From: Streptacidiphilus sp. 4-A2
GTDB lineage: Bacteria; Actinomycetota; Actinomycetes; Streptomycetales; Streptomycetaceae
Assembly (NCBI GenBank): GCA_014284505.1
Contig: JAAFYY010000001.1
Span: 1,860,001-1,924,000, forward strand
Reading direction: 5' to 3'
Length of the DNA stretch: 64,000 nucleotides
The notes under the pieces were generated by a model that did no database searches, had not been told where the DNA came from, and saw nothing but the letters and a program-made list of their open reading frames with translations. Each line of letters opens with the position of its first letter. Within the stretch, counting starts at the first letter, position 1. Shown in pieces: positions 1-10,401 of this stretch. The translations under genes and the position numbers were made by a program.

Positions 1-609
1 AACATCGTCGGGGTCGGCACCATCGAGTCGGCCGCCTCGGTCCTGTCCATCGTGCGGGACCGCCGCAACGGCACCATGTCGCTGCTGATCGCGGCCCCCG
101 GCGACCACCTGGTCGCCCTGCTCAGCCGGGGTCTGGACAATGTGCTCGCCGGATTCATCAGCTCCATGGCCGTCATGCTGGTCATCGTCCCGGTCTTCGG
201 AATCCCGCTGCCGGGGGCGGCCACCCTGGCCGTCGCGCCCATCATCGCGCTGGTCTGCTTCTCGGTGTACTGCTACGGCGCGTTCATCGGGGCCATCGTG
301 ATGCGCTTCCCCAACGCGGGCTGGGGCGCGCTCAACGTCTCCTACCTGCTGCTGATGGCCTTCACCGGCATCGACGTGCCGGTCTCCTACTGGCCCGGCG
401 CCATCGGCGGCCTGACCGCGCTGTTCCCGGTCACCCACGGGCTGAGCGCGCTGCGGCACCTGCTCGCCGGCGCCCCGGCCGGCAGCGTCCTCGGCCAGGT
501 CGCGCTGGAGGCGGCGGTGTCCGTCGGCTGGCTGGCCGCCGCGGCACTCCTGCTGGCCGTACTCATCAAGCGGGACCGGCGCAGCGGCGGACTCGACACC
601 TCCCGCTGA
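1..609 (+). CDS. ABC-2 type transporter permease, 5'-truncated
   Basis: This is the C-terminal part of an integral membrane permease of the ABC-2 export family. The reading frame is open from base 1, so the start lies to the left of the window; the visible part is 202 residues. It shows several hydrophobic segments of about 20 residues, a cytoplasmic-looking RDRRNGT stretch near the beginning, and a last helix followed by a basic tail (KRDRR), as in drug and polysaccharide exporters. The ATPase partner is not in the window and probably lies upstream. The next gene follows after 15 bases, so the two are likely co-transcribed. The substrate cannot be told from sequence. The family is seen with fair confidence; a role in product export or self-resistance is inference. 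Confidence 0.75.
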   Translation, partial: NIVGVGTIESAASVLSIVRDRRNGTMSLLIAAPGDHLVALLSRGLDNVLAGFISSMAVMLVIVPVFGIPLPGAATLAVAPIIALVCFSVYCYGAFIGAIVMRFPNAGWGALNVSYLLLMAFTGIDVPVSYWPGAIGGLTALFPVTHGLSALRHLLAGAPAGSVLGQVALEAAVSVGWLAAAALLLAVLIKRDRRSGGLDTSR

Positions 610-624
610 CACACAGGAGACCTC

Positions 625-1646
625 ATGAACATCACCACCCACGAGGCGGGCGGCATCGAGGAGCTCGGGGCGGAACTCCGCGGCACACTGCGGGCGCCCG
701 GCGGCACCGCGCACCTCGTCGCCGAGGTCGCCCGGCTCGAACTGGCCGAGACCCTGCGCGGGACCCAGGTCCGCTACGTCCTCGCCCGCGCGGACGGCGG
801 CCGCTGCGTCGGGGTACTGCCGGTGTACCGCACCACGGCGGCCCTCCGCCGGGGATCGCCGGTCTCGCGGCGGAACGGGCCGGAGAGCCGGTCCACCTGC
901 TCGGATCACCCGGCGCCGTCGGCAGCCACCTGGCCGTCGACCTGGACCTGGACCCGGCCGGACGCGCCGCCTGCGCCCGCCTGCTGCTGGAACACGGCCT
1001 GCGCATCGCGGACCGGGACGGCCAGGGGCCGGTGCTGCTGCCCTACCTCGACGCCGACCGGCTGGCGCTGCTGCCACCGTCCTGGGCGGAGAGGGCCGTT
1101 GCCCGCTCCGAGCCCGTGGCCGTGCTGGACGTCAGCTGGAACAGCTTCGAGGAATATGTCGCCGCGCAGGGGCAGACCCGCCGCCGGAGCATCCGCCGGG
1201 AGCGGCGCCGCTTCCTGGAGAGCGGGATCGTGGTGACCGAGGAAGACGTGCTGGACGTCTGCGAGGAGATCGCGCCGCTCGTCTTCCAGGTCGAGCAGCG
1301 CTACGGGCGGGCCACCACGGCGGAGCAGCTCGAGTTCTACCTCACCGGACTCGGGCTCGCCATGGACGACAGCGGCTTCGCGCTGGTCGCCCGGCGCGGC
1401 ACCGGGATCGTGGGGGCCGTGGTCGTCCAGGCACTGGACGACGAGTGGGTGCTCCGCTGCTGGGGGTGCGACTACGCCCGCACCGACCGCGAGTTCATCT
1501 ACTTCAACATGGCCTTCTACGAGACCGTCGGGCGCGCCACCGCACGCGGGGTCCGGCGCATCCGGGTGGGCCCCGAGTCCATCGACATGAAACTCACCCG
1601 CGGCTGCACGGTCGACGAGCTGCACACCCTGAGCCTGCTCCGCTGA
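625..1646 (+). CDS. GNAT/FemAB-like N-acyltransferase
   Basis: This is a predicted acyl-transfer enzyme of the GNAT_6/FemAB-like fold, about 340 residues. The ATG at 625 follows an AGGAGA-type site. The N-terminal half reads MNITTHEAGG and continues to VLPVYRT; a single-base frame break lies near 838-845. The remaining protein is continuous to 1646, through VGSHLAVDLDL, a basic RRRSIRRERRR segment and the C-terminal domain with RVGPESIDMKL. Such proteins transfer an amino acid or acyl group to an amine and are common accessory genes in actinomycete clusters. It sits between a permease and a flavin monooxygenase on the same strand, so it is probably in one operon. The acyl donor and acceptor are unknown. 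A peptide-tailoring acylation or self-protection role is inference only. Confidence 0.6.
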
Positions 1647-1703
1647 CCGGCGGACGCCGACCGCACCCCCACCCAGTGAACAACCCCGACGTGGAGAACC
1701 CCC

Positions 1704-2754
1704 GTGGATTTCAGCCTCTTCTACTTCGCCGACGAGTCCCAGGACGAGCAGGACCGCTACCGCCTGCTCATGGAGGGCGCCCGCTTCGCCGACACCCACG
1801 GCTTCACCGCCGTGTGGACGCCCGAGCGGCACTTCCATCCCTTCGGCGGCGGATATCCCAATCCGGCGCTGACCAGTGCCGCCGTGGCCGCTGTCACCGA
1901 GCGGGTCGCCATCCGGGCCGGCAGCGTGGTGGCCCCCCTGCACTCGCCGGTGCGGATCGCCGAGGAGTGGTCGGTGGTGGACAACCTGTCGCACGGCCGG
2001 GTGGGCGTCTCCTTCGCCTCCGGCTGGCACAGCGGCGACTTCGCCATCAGCCCGGGGAACTACGCCGACCGCAAGCAGGTCTCCATCGACACCGTGGACA
2101 CCGTGCGCAGGCTCTGGCGGCGGAGGAGATCGAGCTCGTCGACGGGGTGGGGAGCCGGTCCAGGTGCGGACCTACCCGGCGCCCGTGCAGCCGGAACTGC
2201 CGATCTGGCTCACCACCTCCGGCAGCCCGGAGACCTTCCGGGCGGCCGGGCGGATGGGCGTGGGTGTCCTCACGCATCTGCTGGGACAGGATCTCGACGA
2301 GCTCGCCCTGAGCATCGCGGAGTACCGGCGCTGCTTCGCCGAGGCACAGCAGGGCGCTCCGGCGGGCGGGCCGGCGGCGTCGAACGGCCATGTGGTGCTG
2401 ATGCTGCACACCTTCGTGGGCACCGACCGCGAGACCGTGCGGGAAACCGTGCGCAAGCCGTTCAGCGACTATCTGCGCAGCTCCATCCGCCTGTTCGAGC
2501 GCACCGCCAGCGACGCCGGCCCGGAGGACCTGCATCCCGAGGACGTGGAGTTCCTGGTGCAGCAGTCCTTCAACCGCTACTTCGAGACCAGTGGCCTGTT
2601 CGGCACGGTGGAGGACGCCGAGCGCGTGGTCCGCCGGCTGGAGGCGGCCGGGGTCGACGAGGTCGCCTGCCTGATCGACTTCGTCGGTGACACGGACGCC
2701 GTGCTGAGCGGTCTGAAGCACCTCGACGAGCTGCGCCGCAGGTGCGACGGCTGA
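1704..2754 (+). CDS. LLM-class flavin-dependent monooxygenase (MupA/Atu3640-type)
   Basis: This is a luciferase-like, FMN- or F420-dependent oxidoreductase of about 350 residues. The GTG at 1704 gives the characteristic start MDFSLFYFADE. Family signatures follow: FTAVWTPERHFHPFGG, GSVVAPLHSPVRIAEEW and VGVSFASGWHSGDF, then YPAPVQPELPIWLT and a C-terminal half ending at 2754. Two close frame breaks (about 2118 and 2150) interrupt it; the residues between them still match in a third frame, which is the pattern of two small base-calling errors. Stand-alone and NRPS-embedded members of this subfamily hydroxylate or oxidise carrier-bound or free intermediates in natural-product pathways. It is followed by a short palindrome and the regulator gene. 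The substrate is not deducible. Confidence 0.8.
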
Positions 2755-2775
2755 CGGCGGTGGCCGGCCTTCCCC

Positions 2776-2790
2776 GGTGACCCGGTCACC
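2776..2790. promoter_or_regulatory. 15-bp perfect palindrome, possible operator
   Basis: GGTGACC-C-GGTCACC is a perfect dyad with one central base. It lies 21 bases after the flavin monooxygenase stop and about 170 bases before the regulator start. The single-base centre makes a simple stem-loop unlikely to be strong, so a protein-binding site is the better guess. No other evidence supports it. Confidence 0.3.
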
Positions 2791-2959
2791 CGGTGCCGTC
2801 GCGGAAAGCGGCCGACGGGCGACCCCGCTGCCTCCGGCGGCCCCCGCGCGGGCCCGGCGGCGGACCGGCGACGCGACAGAAATCGCAGGCCAGAAAGGTG
2901 GGGCCGCCCCGACTGGCATACTTCTCCCGAAATGGTGCGTGGGCAGACGGGGAAGTCGG

Positions 2960-5275
2960 ATGAGCGAGGCAGAGGCCGGGGGCCGGGAGACGGCTGGTGC
3001 CCCGGATTTTGCCGGGCTGCTGCTTGAGTTCCGGCTCGCCGCCGGCCTCAGCCAGGAGCGGGCCGCGCACGCGGGCGGGGTGAGCGTGCGGGCGCTGGCG
3101 GACCTGGAACGCGGCCGGGCCCGTGGCCCGCAGCGTCGCACGGTCCAGGCGCTGGCCCGCGGCCTGGGCCTGGACGCGGCACAGGCGCAGCGGCTGGAAC
3201 AGGCCGCGAGCCTGGGACGCTCACGCCTGCGGCCGGGCCCCCGGCCGGTGATCACCGCGGTCGGCACGGCACTGCCCATGCCGCGCGCGGTCGCCGACTT
3301 CGTCGCCCGCGACCGCGAAGTGGCCGAGATCACGGCGATGCTGGGGCGGGGCGACGTCGCCCATGCCCCGGTGGTCCTGGCCTGCGGACAGCCGGGCCTG
3401 GGGAAGACGGCGTTCGCCGTGCACACCACCTACCAGCTGGCCTCGCGGTTTCCCGACGGGCAGTACTCCATCGATCTGCGCGGCATGGACGAGGAGCCGA
3501 CCAGCCCGCACGAGGCGCTCGGCCGGGTGCTCTCGGCCCTGGGGTGGCGGCCGGCGCCGTCCCGGCCGGAACCGAGGCGAGAGCCGGGCTGTTCCGGACC
3601 ATCGTCCGTGACCTGCGGGCGGTGTTCCTGCTGGACAACGCGGCGGACGAGGAGCAGGTCCGGCCGCTGCTGCCGGGCGCCGGCCGTTCGCTGACCTTTG
3701 TCACCAGCCGCCGGGCCCTGTCCGGGCTGGAGGCGGTGCACCGCGTCGAACTCGCGCTGCTGCGGCCCGAGGAGTCCGTCGAACTGCTCACCCGCATCGT
3801 CGGTCCGCAACGGGTCGGGGAGGAGGAGCAGGCGGCGCGCCGCCTGGCCGAGCTGTGCGGGCAGCTGCCGCTGGCCGTGCGCATCGCCGGGCAGCGCCTG
3901 GCCAGCCGCTCCGACGAGCGGCTGGACAAGATGGCGGTACAGCTCGCCTGCGAGGAGCGGCGGCTCGACCTGCTCCAGGCCGGCACCCTGCGGGTGCGCG
4001 GTGCCTTCGAGCTGTCGTACCGGCAGCTGTCACCGGGCGCGCAGACCGTGCTGCGCCGGGCGTCGATGACCGTCGGCGTCGACTTCAGCCTGGAGAGCGC
4101 CGCGCGGCTGGCCCGGCTGTCGATCCGCGAGACCGCGCTGCACGCCGACGAACTTGTCGACGCCGGGCTGCTGCTGCCCCATCCGACCGCGGAGCGGTAC
4201 CGCTTCCACGACCTGCTCAAGGTGTTCGCCGGGGAGCAGTCGGCCGGCCAGGAGGCGGCCGGGGAGCGCGACGCGGCGCTGGACTGCTTCGCCGAGTGGC
4301 TGCTCGCCCGCACCAGGGCCGCCGCCTCGCACTTCGACGCCAAACGCCGGCACGACAGCTCGATCGTCGACCCCGATCCCGCCACCGCGCCCGCCGACCG
4401 GGACAGCGCCAAGGCCTGGCTCGAGGCCGAACGGCCCGAGTGGCAGGCGGCGCTGTACCGGATGCTGGCGGTCGGCCGCTACCGCGAGGTGATCGCCACC
4501 GCCGACGGACTGCACTGGTTCGCCGAACTCAACCAGCACTGGGACGTGTGGGTGGAGGTGTTCCGCTGTGCGGCCCGGGCGGCCAACGCGCTGGGCGACC
4601 ACCGCGACGAGGCCAAGCAGCTGAACAATCTCGCCTGGTCCTCCGTGTCTCCGCGGACGACCCGAGGTGGCCCTGGCGCGTCCCGACGCCGCAGCCGCGG
4701 TGGCCCGCCGCTCGGACCCGGACCCGGAGCAGCTGAGCTGGTCGCTGGCGCACGGGGCCGCGGCGCTGCACCGCCTGGGCCGGGTCGACGAGGCCATGGA
4801 GCGGCTCCGGCTGGCCGTGGACGTGCTGGAGCCGCTGACCGCGGGCTCGGCCCGGCTGGCCGAGCTCTACGCGCTCAACACCCTCGGCAGCCACCTGCGT
4901 CAGGCCGGCCGGCCCGGGGAGGCCCTGGACCTGCACCACCGCAGCGACGCGATCTGCCGCGCCGGAGTGCCGGACCAGCCGCCGGAGCTGATCGCGCTCT
5001 ACCGTGCGGCCACCCGCCTGCACATCGGCAACGACCTGGCGGCCCTCGAACGGTGGGCGGACGCCGAGCCGTGGCTGCGGAAAGCCCTCACCGCCTTCGA
5101 GCCCGCGGGCATGCCGACCTGGCTCGGCCCCTGCCAGCTCGCCCTGGGCCGGGTGCTTGCCCGCCTCGGTCGGTGCGACCAGGCCCGCCCGATCCTCCTC
5201 GCCGCCCGCGAGTCCCTGGCCGAGGTACGCAGCCCGCAGGAGGCCGAGGCCATCGCCGAGCTCGAAGGGCTCTGA
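2960..5275 (+). CDS. XRE/NB-ARC/TPR transcriptional regulator (AfsR-like STAND protein)
   Basis: This is a cluster-situated regulator of about 770 residues. It starts at the ATG at 2960 (MSEAEAGG). An XRE helix-turn-helix comes first (FRLAAGLSQERAAHAGGVSV, residues about 15-80). A P-loop ATPase follows (CGQPGLGKTAF, residue about 140), with an NB-ARC sensor region (LTFVTSRRALSGLEAV) and a C-terminal repeat region that looks like TPR helices (PDPEQLSWSLAHGAAALHRL). Frame breaks lie near 3558 and 4650; the protein resumes in another frame each time without loss of homology. STAND regulators of this type activate secondary-metabolite genes. It is the last plus-strand gene before a convergent terminator, so it could control the divergent or facing operons. 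The target genes are unknown. Confidence 0.85.
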
Positions 5276-5359
5276 GGGCCCTGATGGCTGCGAGGGCTCG
5301 ACGGGCTCCGGGGGCTCGACGGGCCGGTCGGCCTCCGTCGGCAGCGGTGACCGGCGGGC

Positions 5360-5385
5360 CCGGTGCGGGGACGGGCCCGCACCGG
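5360..5385. terminator. Convergent hairpin terminator
   Basis: CCGGTGCGGG (5360-5369) pairs with CCCGCACCGG (5376-5385) over a 6-base loop. Outer bases GGTGACC (5346-5352) and GGTCACC (5384-5390) can form a competing arm. It lies between two convergent stops (5275 plus, 5408 minus). No T-run follows, as is usual in actinomycetes. Confidence 0.65.
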
Positions 5386-5407
5386 TCACCACCCAGGGGT
5401 GCGGCGC

Positions 5408-6596
5408 TCACGCATGTGCGGCCAGCGGCTCCAGGCGCATGCCGTGCAGCCAGGCCACCTTGTCGTGCAACTCGGTCTGGCTGAGTGCGGAGAGCATCGC
5501 GTTGCGCGCCACCGCGCTGTCGCCGGTCGGATGGTAGACCTGCGTTCCCATCTCGCGGGCGACCAGCTGGGTTCCGGCCGTACGCTGCCGGCGTGCGTCG
5601 GCGTACCGCGCCAGGCGCTCCGGGACGGCCTCCGGGCCGCAGTCGAGCAGGGCGCCCAGCACCACCGCGTCCTCCAGTGCCTGGCAGGCGCCCTGGGCGG
5701 CGTACTGGAGCATGGGGTGGCGGCATCGCCCAGCAGCGCGACCCGGCCGTCCGTCCACCGGTCGACCGGGTCACGGTCGGCCAGCACCCAGCTCTTCCAC
5801 TCCTCGCCCAGTTCCAGCAGCGCGCGGGCGGGACCGCCGATACCGGCGAACTCCGCCCGCACCTGCTGCGTGCTCACCGGCACCCCGGTCAGTGCCTGTT
5901 GGGCCTGGTTGTCCTTGGTCGCGGCCAGGTTCAGAAAGCGTCCCCCGCCGATCGGGTAGTGCACGAAGTGCCACTTGGGGCCCGCCCACAGGGTCACCGT
6001 GTTCCAGCGCAGTTCCTCGGGACCCGCTCCATCGGAATGACACTGCGGTAGATGGTGTGGCCGGACAGGCGCGGCTCACCGTCGTCGACCAGTTGCGCGC
6101 GGACCCGGGAGCGCAGGCCGTCCGCGCCGATCAGCGCGTCACCGGTGAGGCCGGGACCGGTCGGGGTGAGCACGCCGACCCGGCCGGGCTCCTGCCGGTA
6201 GCCGGTCACCTCGGCGGCCGGGACCAGCTCGATCCCGTCGTGCTCCCGGCAGCTCTCCAGCAGCGGCTGGTACAGGTCGCTGCGGTGGACCACCGCATAG
6301 GGGTTGCCGAAGCGGGAACGGTAGCCGCCGGTCACCGACATGCTGACGATGCGCTCGCCGGTGGCGCCGTCCATCAGCCGCAGTTCGTCGATGAACACCG
6401 CCCGCTCGCGCACGGCCGCACCGATGCCGAGGGCGTCCAGGGCGGCGAAGGCGTTGGGTGCCAGCTGGATTCCGGCGCCCAACTCGGTGAACTCGGTGCG
6501 CCGTTCCAGAACCGTGACCCGGTGACCGTGGCGGGCGACGCTCAGGGCGGCCGCCAGGCCGCCGATGCCACCACCGGCGATGATGATGTGAGTCAT
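5408..6596 (-). CDS. FAD-dependent aromatic hydroxylase (3-hydroxybenzoate 6-hydroxylase/salicylate hydroxylase type)
   Basis: This is a single-component flavoprotein monooxygenase of about 396 residues. The N-terminus MTHIIIAGGGIGGLAAA carries the GxGxxG dinucleotide motif. The mid part has DGLRSRVR, the flavin-contacting DG motif. The C-terminal GDAATP, followed by LQYAAQGACQALEDA, matches the GD motif region of hydroxybenzoate hydroxylases. Frame breaks lie near 6010 and 5720. It is the most distal gene of the cassette that makes 3-hydroxyanthranilate, so ring hydroxylation of that acid or of the finished product is the obvious inference. The usual GDAAH is GDAAT here, close to the flavin site and next to a frame break, so the base calls should be checked. 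The exact position of hydroxylation cannot be read from sequence. Confidence 0.8.
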
Positions 6597-6670
6597 AGTC
6601 AGACGTACTGCCCTTCAGGGGAGTTGATTGCTGGTGCGGGCGGGCTCCGGGTCCGGCGGCCGACCGTGCG

Positions 6671-6720
6671 CGGGCCGCGTGGCCGGAGCAGCGGGCCGCG
6701 CGGTCGGAGCAGCGGGCCGG
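6671..6720. repeat. Imperfect 21-bp tandem repeat, about 2.4 copies
   Basis: Two copies of a unit beginning CGGGCCGCG and ending CGGAGCAG stand head to tail at 6671-6691 and 6692-6712, differing at two positions, followed by a partial third copy. It fills much of the gap between the YdhR-like gene and the FAD hydroxylase gene. No function is evident. Confidence 0.6.
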
Positions 6721-6722
6721 GT

Positions 6723-7055
6723 TCAGCCGCCGAAGGCCAGGCCGCGACCGGCCAGGGCCGGGTCGCCGAAGAGTCCCTCGGTGACCGCCTCGACCTCGAA
6801 CGCGCTGCTGAACACCGGCGGGTAGCCGATCAGGGCGCCGATGCGGCTGGGCGTGGCCGCGGCGGCCGCCTCGGCGGACTCCCACAGGAAGACCGCTCCC
6901 CAGCGCTGTGTCTGCGGATCCGAGATCCAGAACTTCACCCGCAGGCCCGGCATCTGCGCGAAGTGCGGCAGGGCCTCGTCGCGCAGCACCTGCCGCAGCG
7001 ACTCGGCGGACTGCCCGGATTCGGTCAGATCCCACCAGGCGATGACGGCGTGCAT
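6723..7055 (-). CDS. YdhR/ABM-like small monooxygenase
   Basis: This intact protein of 110 residues resembles YdhR-family dimeric alpha-beta barrel proteins, which are predicted cofactor-free monooxygenases. Recognisable stretches are ALPHFAQMPGLRVKFWISD, the tryptophan-rich WGAVFLWESAEAA, and IGALIGYPP near the C-terminus. The ATG at 7055 overlaps the stop of the PhzE-like gene as ATGA, so it is translationally coupled to the aminodeoxyisochorismate synthase. Proteins of this fold oxidise electron-rich phenols to quinones in several antibiotic pathways. Together with the FAD hydroxylase downstream, it may turn a hydroxylated 3-hydroxyanthranilate into a quinone; that is inference. Confidence 0.65.
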   Translation of the reverse strand: MHAVIAWWDLTESGQSAESLRQVLRDEALPHFAQMPGLRVKFWISDPQTQRWGAVFLWESAEAAAAATPSRIGALIGYPPVFSSAFEVEAVTEGLFGDPALAGRGLAFGG

Positions 7056-8946
7056 CAGCGCAGCACCCCCGCGATCAGCTCCGCCAGGATCGGCAGGCCG
7101 TCCTGACTCAGTACGGATTCGGCGTGGAACTGCACCGAGGCGAAGCGGGTGCCGCGCAGGGCGTGCACCTCACCGCTCTCCGGGTCGGCGCAGATGTCGA
7201 GCGGTCCGAAGCGCGGATGCTCCAGCCGGTCGCTGTCGCTGCGGGCCGCGAAGGTGTTGTAGAAGCCCACCCGGCGCGGCCGCCCGAAGAAGTCGATCTC
7301 GCGCTGGACGCCCTGGTTGGGCTGGTCCCGGCGCTGGATCCGGAGCCCCAGCACGGCTGAGCACCTGGTGGCTCAGGCACACGGCGAGGAACGGGCGGTC
7401 CTCCGCCAGCAGGGACTCCAGGGTGCCGCGCAGCCGGGCGATCTTGGGATGGTCGTCGATCCGCGGGTCCCCGGGCCCGGCCCCATCACCACCAGGTCGA
7501 AGTCGCGCACCTCGTAGGGCTCGTCGTAGCGGCGGATGGTCACCGTCAGTCCCAGGGAGGACAACTGATGACCGATCATGGAGGTGAAGGTGTCCTCGGC
7601 GTCCACGATGAGCACCGTGCCGGTCAGCGGCCCGGCAGCGGCCCCTGCTGTCGGTGCGGCCGGCGGCGCCGGCGAGCCAGAAGTCCGCGAGGATGTCGTT
7701 CCGGCGCCCCAGGGCGTCGAGCACCTCCGGCTCCGCCGCGAGCGCGACCGGTTCCCGGTGCGCCAGCGCGCCCAGCAGGCCCTCCACCTTGCTGCGGGTC
7801 TCCTGCGCCTCCGAGGCCGGGTCGGAGTGCCGGACCAGGGTGGCGCCCGCGCCGATCCGCACCTGGCCCGAGGCGTCGATGTCCGCGGTGCGGATCAGGA
7901 TCGCCGAGTCCATCGCCCGGACACCGGCCTCGTCGCGTCCGATCAACGCCATGACGCCACTGTAGTAGCCCCGGCCGCCCGGTTCGTACCGGTTGATGAC
8001 CCGGCAGGCGCTCTCCAGCGGGCTGCCGGTGACCGTGGGGGCGAACAGGGTCTCCCGCAGGATCTCGCGGACGTCCCTGGTGGTGTGGCCCTCGATGAAG
8101 TACTCGGTGTGGGCGAGCCTGGCCATCTCCTTCAGGTAGGGGCCGATGACCCGCCCGCCGTCCTCGCAGATGCGGGCCATCATCTTGAGTTCCTCGTCGA
8201 CCACCATGTAGAGCTCGTCCGCCTCCTTGGTGTCGGCCAGGAACGCGTTCACCCCCCCAGCGGTCCGGTCACCGGATAGCGGTAGGTGCCGCTGATCGGG
8301 TTCATCACGGCCCTGCCCGCCTGGAGGCTCACATGCCGCTCAGGGGTCGCGCCGACGAACGTCCGCTCGCCGGTGTGCACCAGGAAGATCCAATAGGCCC
8401 CCCGCTCGCGCAGCAGCAGCCGCCGGAAGAAGGACAGCGCGCTGCGGCGCGAGTAGTCCGTGATGTCGACGCTGTAGGTGCGCCGCAGCACGAAGTTGGC
8501 GCCCTCGCCGCTGCCGATCTCGGCGGAGATGATCTTCCGGGCGAGCTCCGCGTACTCCTCGTCCGGGTGTCGAACCGGCCCTCGCCGAGGCTGATCGGCT
8601 CGTCCGGCAGCAGCCGCAGGGCGTCGGCGAGCGGGAGCCGCTCCTGCTCCGCCACGGTCATCGCGATCAGCGGCGCGCCGTCGTCCGCGCGACATACCCG
8701 CGCTCGGTGATCTGCCGGTAGGGGCCACGACCAGCGTCTCGTGGTGCGCCCCGGCCCTGGCCGGCTCGGCCGGGAGCGGGATGTCGGCCAGCAGCTCGAT
8801 CACGGACACCTGTCCGGTGAGCACCTCCAGCGTCTCCTGCCCCCGGCCTCCGGGCGGTACAGCAGCGCGAACGGTTGGGCGGGGCTCTCCAGCAGCCGCT
8901 CGAACAGGGCCGGGCCGGTCGGGCGCTTCAGGTCGGCGGCGGTCAC
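7055..8946 (-). CDS. phzE: 2-Amino-2-deoxyisochorismate synthase (PhzE-like)
   Basis: This is an anthranilate-synthase homologue, about 630 residues, fusing an N-terminal chorismate-binding domain to a C-terminal glutamine amidotransferase. It converts chorismate and glutamine-derived ammonia to 2-amino-2-deoxyisochorismate. Seen: [32 protein letters not shown] and FVGATPERH in the first domain, [17 protein letters not shown] and [14 protein letters not shown] further on. The amidotransferase has MGPGPGT, the nucleophile region [10 protein letters not shown] and VQFHAES with the His/Glu pair. The GTG at 8946 overlaps a possible stop of the PhzD-like gene as GTGA. Several frame breaks occur (about 8845, 8720, 8565, 8253, 7640-7480, 7355), all keeping homology. 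The arrangement with PhzD- and PhzC-like genes supports the amino product rather than anthranilate. Confidence 0.88.
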
Positions 8947-9618
8947 CGGAGACCCCCAGCCCGGCCAGGGCGGGCGCCGCGGCCTGGAGCTGCTTGAGCA
9001 CGGTGCCGGTGGTGGTGGCCACGCCGCAGCGCTCGGCCACGTACTCCAGCGCCATCCGGTGGTGCTCGGCCGAGAAGTCGGCGGTCGCGTCGGCGACCAG
9101 GAAGGGCTGGATGTCGTTCGTGAACGCCTCCAACGCCGTTGCCAGCACCCCGACATGGGCGTACACCCCGCACAGCACCAGCTGGTCGCGTCCGGCCTCC
9201 CGCATCCGCCGCAGCAGGTCCGAGCGGAAGAAGGCGCTGTAGCGCCACTTGACCAGGAGCCAGTCGTCCGGCGCGGGCTCCAGGCCGTCCACGATCCGGC
9301 GGTCGTCGTCGGTGCTGTGCATGCCCGGGCCCCAGAAGTCCCGCAGCAGGCCGCGGTCGGCCGGGGTCATGTCACCGGGCTGGGCGGTGTAGGCGACCGG
9401 CAGCGACAGGGCCCGGGCGCTTTCGAGCAGCCGGGCGGTGTTGCGGACGAGCCCGGTTCCCGGCTCGGTCTCCGCGGGGAAGGCCCGCAGGAAGAACCGC
9501 TGCATGTCGTGGATCAGGAGTACCGCCCGGGCCGGGTCCACCTCCCAGGTGGCGATGTTGCCGGGCAGGTCCGCCTCGGTGGGCAGCGGAAGGCTTTGAT
9601 TGCGGGTATTCCAGTCAT
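8943..9618 (-). CDS. phzD: Isochorismatase (PhzD-like)
   Basis: The protein hydrolyses the vinyl ether of 2-amino-2-deoxyisochorismate, giving trans-2,3-dihydro-3-hydroxyanthranilate and pyruvate. About 220 residues. The start [10 protein letters not shown] at 9618 is close to known PhzD proteins; a frame break at about 9590 interrupts [17 protein letters not shown]. The catalytic-Asp segment [13 protein letters not shown], the substrate-site [19 protein letters not shown] and [10 protein letters not shown] are all present, matching PhzD and not amidases with a Cys nucleophile. The stop is probably the TGA at 8943-8945; the last residues need a small frame correction. It is coupled to phzE downstream and lies 14 bases after the dehydrogenase stop. 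Confidence 0.88.
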
Positions 9619-9632
9619 GCTGTCCTCCAGGG

Positions 9633-10401
9633 TCAGACGCCGAGCGTGGCGCCGCCGTCGATGGTGAGGGTCTCCAGGGTGATGTGGCCGGCCGCCTCCG
9701 AGAGCAGGAAGAGCACCCCCCGCGATGTCCTCGGGTGTGGCGATCTTGCCGAGCGGGATCCCGAGCCGGTACTGCTCCGGCGAGCCGTCGATCGAGTGCT
9801 GCGGCCCCTCCCCTCCGCCCACAGGGCGGTGAGCATGGGGGTTCCGGTGGAGCCGGGGGCGATCACGTTGCAGCGGATGCCGTACCTGGCCACCTCAAGG
9901 CCGAGGCACTTGGTGAACATCGCCACCGCGGCCTTGGAGGCGGCATAGGCGGCCATGTCCGCCCGCGGGGTGGCGGCGGCGTTCGAGGCGACGCTGACGA
10001 CGGCGCCGGAGCGGCGCTCACCACCGGGCCACCACCGCGCGGGAGACCGTGACGGTGCCGTGCGTGTTGACGGCGAAGGTGTCCGCCCAGTCCTCGTCGA
10101 GCTCGCTCACCTGCCCCAGCCGCAGGATCCCGGCGGCGTTCACCAGCTGCCCGATGGGGCCGAGCTCGTCCTCGATCCGCGCGACCGCCGCCTCGACGGC
10201 GGGATGCGAGGTGATGTCCACCGGGAAGCCCACCACTGTGGCCCCGGCGGCGCGATGCGCCGCGGCCCGCGCTTCGAGCGCGTCCGCGTCGCGGTCCAGC
10301 GCGGCCACCGCGACGCCGCGACCGGCAAGGGCGTCGACGACGGCCGCTCCGATGCCGCCCGCGGCACCGGTCACCACGGCCACGGTTCGTTCCACGGCCA
10401 T
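9633..10401 (-). CDS. 2,3-Dihydro-3-hydroxyanthranilate dehydrogenase (EntA/DhbA-like SDR)
   Basis: This is a short-chain dehydrogenase of about 255 residues. The cofactor motif TGAAGGIG is at residue about 12, then VNAAGIL, the catalytic YAASKAA, and the C-terminal [10 protein letters not shown]. The ATG at 10401 shares one base with the TGA of the DAHP synthase gene (TGATG). Frame breaks lie near 10020 and 9790. Homologues of EntA/DhbA oxidise 2,3-dihydro-2,3-dihydroxybenzoate. Here, beside PhzE and PhzD, the substrate should be the 2-amino analogue, giving 3-hydroxyanthranilate. This gene takes the place that PhzF would hold in a phenazine operon. The reaction is inferred from neighbours; the fold is clear. 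Confidence 0.8.

Noticed and set aside
1704..2754. Programmed ribosomal frameshifting in the flavin monooxygenase and others
   Set aside because: The breaks occur at many unrelated places in most genes, without a common slippery sequence or downstream structure.
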